A DNA stretch of 64,000 bases from Amanita rubescens (lineage: Eukaryota > Basidiomycota > Agaricomycetes > Agaricales > Amanitaceae). Positions within the stretch are counted from its first letter, which is position 1, and each line of letters opens with the position of its first letter. The DNA lies in assembly GCA_015039365.1 (NCBI GenBank), contig WION01000151.1, positions 1-64,000 of the forward strand. Direction: 5' to 3'. Both the position numbers and the translations under genes were made by a program. The notes below the pieces were generated by a model. That model was not told the origin of the DNA, did not search any database, and worked only from the letters and a program-made list of their open reading frames with translations. Positions 34,424 through 46,850 of the stretch are shown piece by piece.

Positions 34424-35851
34424 TCATGCCTTGTTACTGGCAATTGATCGCTTTGAAAACTTTTCTCTTAGCTGCCTCTCTACTCTTTCGTTCCAACCAT
34501 AAGTCAACGCGTTCGCTAAACCTACTAGTTGTGAAGTCAACTGCAGAAACTGCATCACAGTGCTTGAATGCCCAGTTGCCTCAATCAACCGATTGGCAAT
34601 GGCAGGAAGCCATAGTATGATATACGCCAATGGGTACGCATTGAGGAGGAGCGCTTTGTGAACTGTCAAATATGGGGTGTCTGCGGACAAATCGCTACCC
34701 GATCGGCTTGCTCGTAGGCCCGATATGCGCGAGAACCAATGAAGCGCGCGACAGGGCTTATTTTGTCGGACCAAGGTAACTGAAGACGTGGATGACTTGT
34801 TGTCTTGCTGTTCGCCCACGTCAACAGCCTGAATTGATGCCTCTGATATAGAAGAACCCAGAGTCGAACCTCCGTAGGGTTCGCAATGAGCGGGGGGAGG
34901 ATCAGGATTCCACGGTGGTATACTCTTTGCCCACATTCCATAGTGCCGCCGAAGATGAACATCCTTTAAATTGAATCATTAAAGATTGTGACGCAAGACA
35001 ACTATTGGAATTCGTACCATATAGATGAAGAATCCAATCTAGTTGGTATTAGCATGGAAGTAGGTCAGCGGTGAACTGAGGCATACCTCCATAATAATAA
35101 ACAAGAAACGCCAGCCGTGAGTCAGCACGTAACGAAGATACTTTGGATTTTCTTTTATCCAACACCTGTCAATACACGCAGACCCCTCAGTTCTGTACCA
35201 CGTAAACGACAAAAGACATTTACCGGCTTCCCGTGACTGGGCCATACCATCCCATCCCTAAGGCCAGGAACCCTGTGGTAAGGAATAAGTTTCAGTATTT
35301 TTCGGTGCGTACAGTGCGTCGTACCTGTGAATAGGGGTAAAGCCCATATAGAACAACTAAGTAACACGATTCGTTCGTATAGCCTTCTTGGTGAGAACGT
35401 TGATTCAACTGTCCCCCTAGTGATTGCATATACTGTAGTTATTGTAATCGCCAGGATAGAGCAATCGGTAGCCTTTCGTCATGTCAGCTCGACCGGCAAA
35501 TTTCCATGTATTGAATTACCTGAGAGGTAACCTGGCCGACAAAGCCATTGAAAACGCACGCACAACCTGGATCTAGATTTGTCCTGTGTACCAGGACGTA
35601 TGAGCTGATAGCAATGTTGTTTACGGCATGAAGAAAGTCTACAATTCTGTCAGCCTAGTCGTGATATAGCAAAGCATGAGAGGACGTCTACCGGTCACTG
35701 TTAGGTTGAGAATCAAGATGTGGCGAAAATGGCCGTCGAATGGTAAGATGGTGTAGCACACCAATATGAATGCAGAGCCGCTGACGGATAAGATGTTCGT
35801 ACTGGCCGTCACTGCTGCCATCGCAATCTGGACCGTTGATGCTTGGGACAT
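34424..35851 (-). CDS. Seven-helix receptor, Git3/cAMP-receptor-like, copy G3
   Basis: Start MSQASTVQIAMAAVTAS at 35851; stop at 34424. Exons encode helices in order: helix 1 (F-I-L-V-C-Y-T-I-L), H-F-R-H-I-L-I-L-N-L for helix 2, then N-G-F-x-x-Q-V-T, a T-D-C-S-I-L-A-I-T-I helix, L-S-C-S-I-W-A-L-P helix 4, H-G-W-R-F-L-F-I helix 5, a long Ser-rich third loop, and Y-P-L-A-Y-I-I-L-W plus G-L-A-N-A-L-T-Y-G-W-N helices 6 and 7. This layout fits fungal G-protein-coupled receptors related to Git3 and the slime-mould cAMP receptors. The ligand is unknown. Exon joins were checked only in part. It lies upstream of F1/F2 pseudogenes on the same strand. Confidence 0.55.
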
Positions 35852-36697
35852 GAATAAATGCCGTTAGCAATGAAATGAATGGAACGTTGAGAAAGAAACT
35901 GGTTAGAAAGCGTAGGGGCAAAAAGGAAAACCCAATCACAGCAGCCCAGTCATCTTCGGGGTTTTCGATACAGCAGCAACTGTGGCAAGTGTTGACAGAC
36001 CCAGACATCAACCACGTTCAGACCTCGTATACCCGCATTGAGGCGCGCCTCGACCATTAACAATGGCCAGAATCACTGCAAAATGAGCTTCTTTTGTATG
36101 CAGCACAATATCGCGAAGCCCAAGATCGACTAAATGCTGTCACGTAGTCTTCCGTAGCATATAGACATGGGCCCATCCACGTAGTTTCTCCCTACAGAAT
36201 ATTGATTAGATACGTTGGCCTAAGGGCAAGGAGCTAACCGCACCGAAGAATTGAACCACATGCCCACGCTTGAAGGTGAGTTGCCAAAATCAGCGTGCAC
36301 AAACACCGGTCAACAGATACAGCGCCGGGTAGGATCGCCGGACTTGCAACAGCTGCTGTGAACGACGACATGCCAAGCCCATTAAGCATGCAATGAAATG
36401 GCCCAGTGTTTATCTCTTCGTCTGACCAGCGGATCTTGATACGTCAGGAGACCAGTAATCCTTTATAACCGCTTGGGAGAACGGAAACAAGACATGATGA
36501 CGTCGAACATAAAATTAGCAGAATAATTAGTCTAAGTATCATCGTCTCCGAAAAAAAGGGCTGGGTATATTTGCGAGGTGCTCTGATACACGTTTTAATA
36601 TTTTCTACATTTAAGTTTAGAGTTTGAAGGAGAGATGTGAGGCGACATTACATAAAAATGTCGTGACATGACGTGTAATCGTCCGTGATAAGCGGAT
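35852..36697. other. Stretch without a recognisable gene
   Basis: A short ORF at 35875-36060 shows no similarity. The rest holds the 5' flank of receptor G3 and the 3' flank of receptor G2, with an AT-rich part near 36.5-36.66 kb. Confidence 0.3.
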
Positions 36698-38137
36698 CTA
36701 TCGGCTTGCAAATTTCTCTTTCAGCAGTTCCGCAACTTTTTCATTCCAGCCGTAGGTCAACGCATTTGCTAACCCAATTAGCTGTGCAGTCACCTGCAAA
36801 AATTGCATCGGGATGCTTGAACTTCCAGTTGCCTCGATTAACCGATTGGCAAGTGCAGGAATCCAGAGTATGATGTACGCCAACGGGTAGGCATTAAGTA
36901 GAAGTGCCCGTTGAACTGCCTGGTGTTGTGTATCTGAAGAGAAAGAGCTAGCTGTTTGGCTTGTTCCCCGTAGCCCCGATATGCGGGAAAACCAATGAAA
37001 CACGCGGCGGGACTTGTTTTGTTCAATTAGGCCTACGTTGGACGCCTCACTGGGACTGGCGGCGTATCTGTCATGTGCCCCGCCCAGCTTTTCACCCGCA
37101 TTGAGAACGTGCATTGAGAATCCGCCGACGGGAGGTCGCATGGCTGACTCACGCCTTGGTTCATCAAAGGCGATACGAGAAGCCATGTTTCGTGATGAAA
37201 TGCTCTCCGACACCATTCGATAGTGCCGTCGAAGGTGGATATCCTTTAGAACAACTCGTCAAAGATAACAACGCTTTCTCATTGTTGAAGATACGAACTA
37301 GATAGATGAAGAGTCCAATCTAGTTCGCGTTAGTGTCGGAGTTAGGCTAGGACCAACTGTAACGTGCCTCGATGAAAATAAACAAGAATCGCCAACCGTG
37401 CATTAGCACGTAACGAAGATAAACTGGCTTGGCTTCCAACCAGCACCTATTGAACCATCGCAAAAATGTCAGGTCTACAACATGTAACCACCAAGATGGC
37501 ACTAACCAACTTCCCGAGACTGGACTGTACCATTCCATCGCCAGGCCCAGGAATCCTAGAGTAAGAATTTGTTTCAGCGTCCTTTGGTATGAGACTTTGA
37601 CCGCACCTGTGAAGATAGGTAATGTCCAAATACTACAGGTGAGCAGCACTATCCATCTCCATTCCCATCGTCCTCCTGACATTGATGATATAGTTGCCCT
37701 CTTAGTAATCGCATATACCGTAGTTATTGTAATCGCTAACACAGCACAATCCGTCGCCTATATATCATGTCAACTTCATTGATAGGGTCAGGACACATTG
37801 AATTACCTGAACGGTAACCTGAGTAGCAAAACCGTTGAAAACGCAGGCAGGGCTACGAGCCAAATCTTTCTTGTGCGAAACGATGTACAGATCGGGGACA
37901 ACGTTGTTTAGGGAATGAAGAAAGTCTGTTCGTCTATTAGCTGGCACAGTAATGGAAATACATTAACGGTCGCCTACCGGATGTTGCGAGATTCAGAATC
38001 AAGACGTGACGAAAATGACGGTCGAACGGTAGAATGGCGTAGCAGACCAAAATGAGTGCCGAGCCAATCAAAGACATGAGGCCCGCACAAGCCGTCACCG
38101 CTGCTATAGCAATCTCGACCTTGGATGCCTGTGCCAT
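36698..38137 (-). CDS. Seven-helix receptor, Git3/cAMP-receptor-like, copy G2
   Basis: Start MAQASKVEIAIAAVTAC at 38137; stop at 36698. The first intron splits the S-A/N codons after L-N-L-A-T-S, giving A-N-R-R-T-D in exon 2. Helix motifs follow the same order as in G3, ending Y-P-L-A-Y-I-I-L-W-I-P and L-T-Y-G-W-N-E-K-V-A. The third loop contains Ser-rich and basic stretches. It lies in tandem with G3. The frames look intact, but the loop exons were not fully resolved. Confidence 0.55.
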
Positions 38138-38710
38138 GATTAAGTGTTGTCCAGAATGGCGGGCGTTGAGTTAGCTGGAAGATATATTGAGCGAACTTGA
38201 GAGAGGGATCTCAGACAGGAGGGAAACGCACAGGTTCCTCGAGGCTCTGAATCATTATAAATTTGGTTTGAACTGTTCCTGCATTTGATGTCTATTTTCA
38301 TTAGTCGTAACGTAGCATTGAGACAGATTCGGACCACATACCGGCATCATGGCATGTTCAAGGGAGGCAAACCCTAACGTCCGATTCTACAAATTTGTAT
38401 AACATATCGCTGCGACTATGGAGTCGAAAAAGCTAACTGGGGAAGAGTGCAAAACAGGGAGGAGCTGGAACGCCCATGATCTCTGATGAATTTGAGAGCT
38501 ATTTTTAAAAAATCATTTAAAACGCGTCAGAGAATAGAAAATTGGCCTACGAATTATGCAGTTGCATCCGACAAGCTCGGGGAGGTTTGAAAAGAGCAAG
38601 AGATACGTGACACTGACAGTGTGACATCCCCTAGTAATGGCCGGGTCAGCTGTTTATTTACGGCCATGCTACGGCAATTCAATACCCACGACATTCAGCC
38701 TAGTGGCGGC
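38138..38710. other. Spacer between receptor G2 and the chimeric pseudogene
   Basis: This is a divergent intergenic region; promoters of both flanking genes would lie here. A 65-aa minus-strand ORF at 38140-38337 has no similarity. No repeat was recognised. Confidence 0.3.
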
Positions 38711-39891
38711 ATGGCGCACCGGAAAGTTTATGAAAAACTAGTCATGCTGATGAACTACAACCCCCCCCCCCCCCTGTCCCTGGATAGAATGTGACAGCCA
38801 GGCTTGCGAGCATGATACGATCGACTTTCGAGTGATGGGCAGCAGAACCGGTTTGATGCTGCAAATCCTATCGTCCAGCTCGAAGCTGCAGATGGGACTA
38901 AACCAGCCGCCCAGTTTCATAGAACGTCTGCCATGCGTATTTTCGAATTGGCTGTCATCTGTATATGGGCTTCGCTGAATTTAGCGCATAGGTATGGTCC
39001 GGGGTGGTTAAGGGCGATGCGGCGTTTCTGGTGCTCAGTTATGGCGGTATCGGCATGGTAGTTGCGCGGGGCCGCGCTGAGAGAATGCTCTATCTGGGCG
39101 GTGCCACTTTTACTACCGAGCCTGGTTATATCGGGATGCTGGTTGGACCGTCTATTGCCTCCGTTCGGAATAAATGTCAGCAACCTGCCTTCGTCTTGGG
39201 CAAATCACACAGGGGATGACCACATCGAGAATGATGAACCGGAGTTGGAGCTTTTGGACTTCAGGCAATGTTAACAGAGTGTCGGGAGCTTCGATTGGTC
39301 CCGAAAAAAAGCAGGGCCTGCAGAAGAGACCTGGAAACTCGTACAAGGGCGTCCAAAACAAGATTCCTATCCGAGCCTGAAAATCAGGATCGAACCCATT
39401 GGCGACGACAAATATCTTTATCGGGTTCGTGAAATGGAAGAAAATGCTCATCGTCAAGGCTGCCCGAGGGGAGCTCGCGCGCGAGTCCTGTATATTCCGT
39501 TCCCTAATGGCCGACCCCGAAAGGTGTAAAATTCCCTTCATGTATGGATTCTTTGTGGATTCATCGAACACCGATGTACCGAGTATGTTGCTTCTGGCGG
39601 TGGAACAAGTTTAAGTGCAAACGCCGACATTCAAACGCAAACTACCCAGCAGATACTTGGCTCGTGGTCAAATTTTCTAGTAGGGGGCAAGTCATCCAAT
39701 TTCAAGAAATATGGATCGATAGGCCGCCTCATCTGGATGAGGTCATATGCGAAGACACGTCTTTCGACCAGAACTCGCGGGAGCGCTCGCAAGCATATTC
39801 TCTGGCATATTCTGGTCTGGACAGCATGGAGGGTTCACAGGCTGAATTTGCCATGGTAGTCGATTGGATGGACGTGTCATATAGATTCTAG
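38711..39891 (+). pseudogene. Chimeric F1/F2 pseudogene
   Basis: It begins with an F1-type start, M-A-H-R-K-V-Y-E-K at 38711, through N-Y-N-P-P, and runs into a 14-base poly-C tract (38761-38774). Directly after it the sequence is F2: R-F-D-A-A-N-P-I-V-Q-L, then the middle domain V-K-G-D-A-A-F-L-V-L-S (39004), then the N-lobe with L-I-V-K-A-A-R-G (39450) and the C-terminal domain D-T-W-L-V-V-K-F-S-S (39650), which matches copy A rather than B or C. Frames shift several times. The nuclease core, the hinge and the catalytic loop are missing. It looks like the product of recombination between an F1 and an F2 gene. Confidence 0.65.
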
Positions 39892-39989
39892 TGTCCGCTT
39901 GTAGATTTGTAACCATGAACTATGAATCGTTTTATTGCAGTATATGAGGCGTACAGTCCCCTGTGATAGTTACGATTCGTATTGAAGGC

Positions 39990-40285
39990 GCGCGCGGTAG
40001 AGATTTTGACCGTGTAGTAAAATAAGCCTACTCACATTCTAAAGATTCGCTTCCATCGCCTCCGTCGCCCTCCTTACGCGGTTTTTCTTTGCCGATGTCA
40101 TATAGCATGTGAAAGAGGCAACAGCCGGCGTCCGGCGTCCAGCATTGTTCTCTCATCGGTTTCTAGATCCATGACAGCTGCCCTTTCTGACTTCCAAGGC
40201 GGACGGGCACCGTGACATGGATGTTTGTGGGTCCATGGGTACTTTGTTGTCCTAGTTGTTTGCCCGTGTAGTATAAGTAGCCAAG
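39990..40285 (-). mobile_element. MITE, left half, inverted
   Basis: The reverse complement matches 32540-32835, for example ggcgtccggcgtccagcatt and the outer tagttgtttgcccg end. With the copy at 32540 it flanks 7 kb in inverted orientation. Confidence 0.6.
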
Positions 40286-41126
40286 TCACGGTAGTAGTGA
40301 AGTGCTGCAAGCGGTGGTTTCTCTGACTGGCTCAGGCTTTGTCACGATCACTCTTTCGATTCAGTGATCAACAACATCCACCCGGCTTGGCGATTTCGTT
40401 CAACCCAAGTTCAACCACAGAATTGATCAGTACGGGAAGTCATGTCTAGATTTTTTCAACGAGCGGCATCCTAAGCGTCTCCTGTTTGCTAGACAGTGAC
40501 GAGTTGTCATCATGTCAAATCGCATAATAGAACTATTGTTCGTGCCGGCATGGCATCCGAATTTGGCAGCATGTGAATATTTGTGGGTCCACGAGTATTT
40601 CTGTTGTCTAGTTATTTGTCCAAGTATAGCTGAATATTGTTGTCCGGATGCTATCATGTTGATGCGAGGTTACCGGCGAAAAATCCAACGTTTGATTGAT
40701 CAGGCACTTGTGTTATACCTACACATTCCTTAATAGGTTGCGATATTTCAAGGCCTGCCAAAGAGCGGGTTTCTCGTTTTTGTTGTTCACAGCTGCGTTG
40801 TAAATGGCACGCTCACACAGTATCCATGGTTTCACGATTTCTCCCTCACCTGGAAAGTAGAACTAGCCATCCCGGTACTATTGTGCCTAATCGATGCTGC
40901 GTGCACGTATAAAACATAAAACTCGATCATTGTCACTTTTGGTGACCTCGTGCGTGCCTTTAGCTTCACTGACACTATTCATCCTAATTCTCAACCCCAG
41001 AATCATTCATATATTTGCTCGGACAGTCTGGGGCTACGATTGGCAATAACTCCACATATTCATCGTGAGTAATATTATTTTTTCGACGAGAAAGAATTCA
41101 CTGACGAGAAAAATCCAAGTCCTGAA

Positions 41127-43522
41127 ATGCCGACGCCGCGGAAAAAGAAAAATTCTGCTTCTGTTAAAGGCGTAGGTCACAAAAGCAAAGCAGCGCTGGG
41201 TAAATAATTACGTGTTGAATGCGTGAAACGGCGCTCAATGTAATACAACAGATGTAGTTAAAACCTACTCTGTACCGGACGCTAGCAAAGTTTCGACTCT
41301 TGAGCCGGATGACGATGACGACATTCGAAAGATTTTCAGGCTAGGCTTCGGTAGACGTGAAGGCGCAGAGGACCATACCAAATCAAGTTCAACTCGCAAG
41401 CCAGGGGTTTACGATAAACACCTTGACGCCAATCTGAGGCCGATGAAAGTCGCCTATTGTCCTGGCATACCAGCACAGCTTGCAGAGGTGGCAAACAGTC
41501 GCTACGAGGAACATAAAGAAAAATTTGGCCCGCCTTATAAATCCAAAGATACTGATTTTGACGTTATACGCCCGGTATTGCAGGCCGATAAAGTTGTCAG
41601 ATCAGAGAAAGGGATCCTGGATGGTTATGCGAATACGATGGGAGCAACGATCCTGCCTATAGTTTCGGCACTTGCGTTTGAGACGCCCTCATGGAAACAA
41701 CGATATATAGAATGGACGACGGAACAAAAGCAAGACAAGGCCATTCCAGATGGGGCCTTACGCATAAATCACGGTATTTTTCCACAGGATGACACCCCGC
41801 ATGATTGCCCCTATCGCAAGATAGCCGAGAAACCATCAGGACGAAAGAGTCTCATTGTTGATGATCTTAAATGTTGTATTTGCGACAACCCCTACTCAGA
41901 GAAGTTGAAGAACGCCGCTCAGTATTTTCTCGATATTGTGCTTTACGAGATCAAAAGCCTCAAGTCCGGAACTCTGGAACACTTGACTGCGGTGCTGGAG
42001 CAGACGTGTCACGACAACGTTTTCTGGTCAGAATGTGACGAGAATTGTTCGCATCCCAGGATCTGCCCACCAGTGAGCGGCAGCCCAACCGGCTTCGATG
42101 CGGAGAATCCTCTCGTTCGACTGACGGCCAGTGACTGGGGAGAGACTGAAGTTGGGCGTTCAACAGGCACACCTCATGTACACCACAGGGTATCGGCCGA
42201 ACATATGATACAGCAGGTGAAAAGTTCGTTAATACGACCGTTGATCTGACTAACCGTATTAGTAGATATGGTCTGAAATGGTAAAGAACGATGCAACGTA
42301 TCTGGTTCTCAATAGCGGAAACTTTGAAATTATCGCTCTCCGTAATCGTAAAAGCAGAACGCTCTACCTCAGTGATATCATTGTCACTGCCGATCCCGGC
42401 TATGTTCAGGTACACGTCGGCCTTTTTATTGCTGCAATCCAAGACGTCATAGATCGTGCGGCGCAATTGAACGCAAGCAAAGCAGCCAACGCCCTCCCTT
42501 CATCATGGACAAAATATGTAGGACATCGTCGTATCAAGGTTCCAGATATCGTGATGGGCCCAATAGATATGGAAGAAGTACTACCGAACTGTCGACAGCT
42601 CTGCTTGGTGCCCACGAAAGGCGCCGATTCCGTACCCTACAGACGCTGGAACTTGTACGAGCGTTGCCCAAAAGAGAAACTTGAGGGATCGAGTTTGATT
42701 ATACGGACTAGGGCTAGCGATGACTGGAACATCTTTGTGGGTACCGTGGAACTGTCAGGAAAAACCTTCGAAGACTGTGTTATTGTCAAGACCGCCCGTG
42801 GAAAGTACGCCACCCAAATGCTTTCAAAGGAGTCCTCTGTATATCATTCGCTCAGTGGAAACCCTCAAGAGTGTAAAATTGCTGGTATGTATGGCTTCTT
42901 CGTAGATTTCTCGGACAAAGATGAGCCACACGCTATCTTGTTGCTGGAGCATTTGGGGAAGCCTTGGTATCAATATTCTCGGCGATTGTCCAGTGATCAG
43001 CAGTATGGGAGATATTTTTCTTACGGATCAGGTGCTGAGACAGAAAATAGGGAAAGCCTGAATAAAACCAGAGATTATATGCGCAAGCGAAGCTATGAAT
43101 ACGGAAGAATAGACGAAAAAAGTGTTGTAATCGCACCCGGTGAAAACGACTTCAAATCGGATGTCTTTTTGGTGGGGTTGAGCAAATGCGTACGGTCTTC
43201 AGCAGATGACACTGCTGAGCAACGCCCTGCGAAACGCCCAAGAAAGAGGGGGGCATCAATTCGTCTCGGCCCTATTTCAAGTCCCAAGTCGACTGCGACT
43301 CGAGTGTTCAAAGAAATCACGACGTGGACAAAGAATATAAATGGAGTATCGGTCCCGCCGACAGCACGTTGCTTAGGCTGGGTCGATAATTTGCCGGATT
43401 GGTTGGAGATTGAAGCCTCTGAAGAGGATGTAAAGAAATTCGAAGAGTTATGGAGTCGGAGACCTGGTTATACCGATCTGAGGAAAATCAACTGCATGCC
43501 AATGGTTGGATATTTAGATTAG
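41127..43522 (+). CDS. F2 family protein: PD...ExK nuclease-like region plus pseudokinase, copy C
   Basis: Exons about 41127-41199, 41252-42216 and 42266-43522. The start is uncertain: the ATG at 41127 is the first one in frame with exon 2, and the hydrophobic leader of copy B is interrupted here by a stop. Nuclease-like motifs are A-I-P-D-G-A (Asp 41749-41751) and L-Y-E-I-K-S (Glu 41947-41949, Lys 41953-41955). The middle domain starts I-W-S-E-M-V-K-N-D-A-T. The kinase-like half keeps V-I-V-K-T-A and L-L-L-E-H-L, while the loop is S-Y-E-Y-G-R-I-D and DFG is V-G-L-S-K. The segment equal to the third intron of copy B (43003-43044) is open here and is probably translated as 14 extra residues. 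F1-D follows 126 bp downstream. Confidence 0.7.
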
Positions 43523-43648
43523 TCAGCGGTGTTTATTATTATGGGCCTCTGTATATGCTTGCTATGACATGGACTAGTTTTGCAACTTCTTTGTCCAAGC
43601 GCTGCACATCTGGGCTTGCAAGACGTCGACGACGGCTCGAAAAACCTT

Positions 43649-45954
43649 ATGGCGCGCCAGAAGGTCTACGAGGAAATAGCTGCTCTCATCGATTATAACC
43701 CCCCTCTGGCTACGCTTTCAGAGGAGTCGGGTATTGCATTCTCATATCCAAACATGTTCTATGACCGGCACCTGGATTCCCGTCTTTGTCTGAAGCATAT
43801 CGAAGCCGCCCCATCCCTAACTCTCGAACTTTCCGAGCTTGTCATTGACGAGCTAAAATCTCTGAAGAGCAGCGGCCAACCCCTTCCTTTGCTACATAAT
43901 GAAGACTCCTGTTTTGTCACGGAGGATGGCCGAAAACGTTATCCGCCACGCACCACAATCTGGGACGCTGAATCAGTCGCTCACTTCTATTCCAGAGCTG
44001 CTTACCAGAATTGCGCACCAGTCGCTTCAACTATTGCGTTATACCCTCATGGAGAAGCATGGGACTCAATTCTAAATTTCTGCGAAGGCCGCGAACACGA
44101 GCGCGGTCAACGTCCCGCGACGATCGACAACTATATTCTGGAGGTCTCTCATCATCACAAAACGAGAGAGTTGAAGATCTCTAGGGCAATTTCGTCGTGT
44201 CTCGGCGACGAGCTTCGCCAAGACATTCGCGCAATGTTGGGCAGATTTAGCTCATTGGCTACCTTCCAGTTTCATGTTCCTTCAACAAAAGCTGAACGTT
44301 TATTCAGAGACATGGGTGCGGTTGCAAAACGGAGCAGGATATTCTCGCTTCAATGCCCCACTGTTGGTCTTGTCGCATCGGAGAATGTCGCGCCAATCAC
44401 ACTTCCCGACTCACCGGCAACTATGAAATCCCTTCCTTGTATCATGGCACGCTGTCCCTCGACGCAAACGGTCCGTCGTAGTATTCGTCTTAGCTCTCGA
44501 AAGGAAACGAGGTCGGAATCGCTTTCAAGCACGCAACTGAAAGGCCAGACGAGTCGAACAAGGGTTAAATCATGGCCTCCGTTAAATGTGAAGTCAACTA
44601 GAGCATTACGCCTCGACTCTCTTCTATTTATCCAACATGTACGTACCAAAAGCATGAATATTACCCCTTTTCATGGACTGGTTGTAGGCGTGGACTCGCG
44701 CAGTACAATCTGATGCTACGTTGATTATCTTCAATTGCGGCAGTTACGAACGCATAGGATTTCGGCATCGTGATAGTCAGACATTGTTTCTTTCAGACTT
44801 GACAAACGTTTCTGAATGTTTTGATCCCGGCTACGGTCAGATACAAATTGGTCTGTACATGGCAATCTTACGAGATGCGCTTGACCGGATACGTCACATC
44901 AAAGCCGGACTCGAGCCAGAGGGCAAAACAACTAAAGCTAAAAGGAAGCAATCGAATGACAAGGAATACGTAGATGCGAACCGCGAATCCAAGAGGCCCA
45001 GGACTAGGTCTACGACCTCCAGAGAGCCCAGATCTAAAGAGCCGGCCGAAGATGTGCAATCAGTGACAAATATATTTTTATTCCTTTTTAGCAGACTACT
45101 AACCTTCGTATTATTAGATAGTACGCCGCGAAACGGATTGCAGGGATCTGGTGCTACTCTCGTTTAAATATGGGGTGTTCAACTCTCCGGCGCCCGCTAC
45201 ACTACATCGCGTTGGCCGTTTATCAGATGGTGAACCACGTCACACCACTAGAAAGGAGCGAAAATGCCGTCCCGAGGAGTATTTCCGTTTGACGCTAACA
45301 TCGGAAATAGCAGAAGGAGCTACGGGGAAGGTTCACGATGCTAGAATTGAGGTTCAGACAAGCGATTGTCGCGTTTATAGTTGCGAAGGAGTCGTCAAAA
45401 TTGCGCTTGGAAATAAAGAGCGAGAGAAGCTACGCCATGAATACGCTGTATATCGATTCCTGGCGCTCAAGAAGGTCAAATGCGTCGCGTCTGTATATGG
45501 CCTTTTTGAAGATGCAGCGAATGAAGCTACTGTTCTTGCCATGAGCCACGTAGGGACTAGCTTGGTCAAGCAGCCACACTATAGGGAACATGGAAAGGTC
45601 AGCTTGACTGAAGTACAGAAGTAAGCATGGAATATACTCGTATTATATTCACACTGAAGATCTGTCAGGGAAGGGTTCAAGACAGCGATGAGGGAAATAC
45701 ATGAGGCTGGTGTTCGCCATTATGATATTCGTCCTGAGAATTTGATGATGGACGACGAAGGTCAAGCAACCATAATTGACTTTGACATGGCGAAGGTTAA
45801 GGCAGGTAGACGATCTCGCCAGCGAGAGTTCAAGCATCTCTGCTATCTTCTTGACGGAATTTATGACCCACCGAATCAATGGGAAAGTCCCGCAACTTCC
45901 CCATCAGCTGGGTTTCCACCAGCGGACGACGACATCATTCATGGACGGATTTAA
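43649..45954 (+). CDS. F1 family kinase-like protein, copy D (complete)
   Basis: Exons 43649-44638, 44688-45062, 45118-45620 and 45669-45954; predicted 717 aa, the same as copy C. Start MARQKVYEEI; an in-frame ATG upstream would add residues not found in copy C. Motif position of the lost nuclease reads T-F-Q-F-H-V (Gln 44267-44269). The middle domain is A-W-T-R-A-V-Q-S-D-A-T and a basic stretch follows. Kinase motifs: V-V-K-I-A, R-H-E-Y-A-V-Y, VRHYDIRPEN, I-I-D-F-D-M-A-K. Conservation of kinase motifs in all three complete F1 copies, against loss of nuclease motifs in all four, suggests selection on the kinase half only. Confidence 0.8.
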
Positions 45955-46345
45955 TTCAAGTTCATATTTTATTGTTGCTCTGTCACAAGATACCATGTCG
46001 TATATACCTACGTTGCATGTATATTAATATACGTTAGTAATGTACTATCTTCACCTTCTGACCTGATCCTGATGATGACTTTGAGAGTGCTTGACATGAT
46101 AGCTTTGCTGCCTACACCTCCGAAACCTAACATCAACGTCCCCCAGGATACGGGAGATCATGGCGATGCATGGTGGTCTTGATCGTCTTCCTCAATGTCT
46201 CGCGCAGATGCGATGACGTCCTCGACGCCACACGCAATCGTGGAGCAATATGTGGGAATCCGGCCGTCAGATGAACCTTCACAAAACCAATAGTGAGCAG
46301 CGGATAATGACTTACAGATGAAGCGATGCTAATTATTTTACTACA

Positions 46346-46850
46346 GAAATGGCCTTGTAAAGACCTTAGAATACGTGGGCGAGAGGGGCTACAAATACGA
46401 TGTCAAGAAACTAAGGGTAGTAATCGGAACCAGTAAGGATAGCGATAACGGCGAAGCGGAACTTTATTTGGTGGGCTTGAACAAATTGAAAAACCGTTAC
46501 TAGATGCTCCAGGATCCGAGGACGATGAAGATACAGGTTTGCTTTCCAAGCTGGATCGTGAATTCAAGCGTCGAAAGACGCGTGATCTATCCCTCTACCT
46601 CGGCCCTATCCATATCTCGGCCAACAGAGTTCCCCCAGGCCGAGCGTTCGACCAAATCGCGATATGGTCGTGGAAGTCACCAGGTCAAATCACATTCCCA
46701 ACAACTCGTTGTATAGGCTGGGTTGACAGCTTGTCGGATTGGTTGGAAATTGGAACTCTTCCGACAGATGCAGATAAATTCGAGGAGTCGTGGAATATGA
46801 GACCCGACGCTCAGAGAGACATCGTGTGCATGAAGATGGGAGCGTGGTGA
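46346..46850 (+). pseudogene. Orphan last exon of an F2-like gene
   Basis: After an acceptor-like tttactacag the sequence encodes G-Y-K-Y-D-V-K and L-Y-L-V-G-L-N-K, equal to the degenerate catalytic loop and DFG site of F2 copies, then stops at 46503; about 40 bp later another frame gives the C-terminal domain (C-I-G-W-V-D-S-L-S-D-W-L) to a stop at 46850. The nuclease and N-lobe exons are absent. It could be a frameshifted relic, or an exon with an unseen intron. Confidence 0.55.

Larger units (their letters stand above)
40500..46035 (+). repeat. 5.5-kb segmental duplication carrying F2+F1, copy 2
   Basis: This is the partner of 20895-26400. It starts in MITE right-end sequence (atttgtgggtccacgagtat, 40575) and ends near 46035 after gataccatgtcgtatata. 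The region from 40740 to 41130 is the F2 5' flank and first exon, without the tandem 54-bp repeat of copy 1. Confidence 0.85.

Noticed and set aside
38761..38774. Poly-C tract as a regulatory switch
   Set aside because: It lies in a gene with many other breaks, so phase variation would have nothing to switch; replication slippage or a sequencing problem is simpler.
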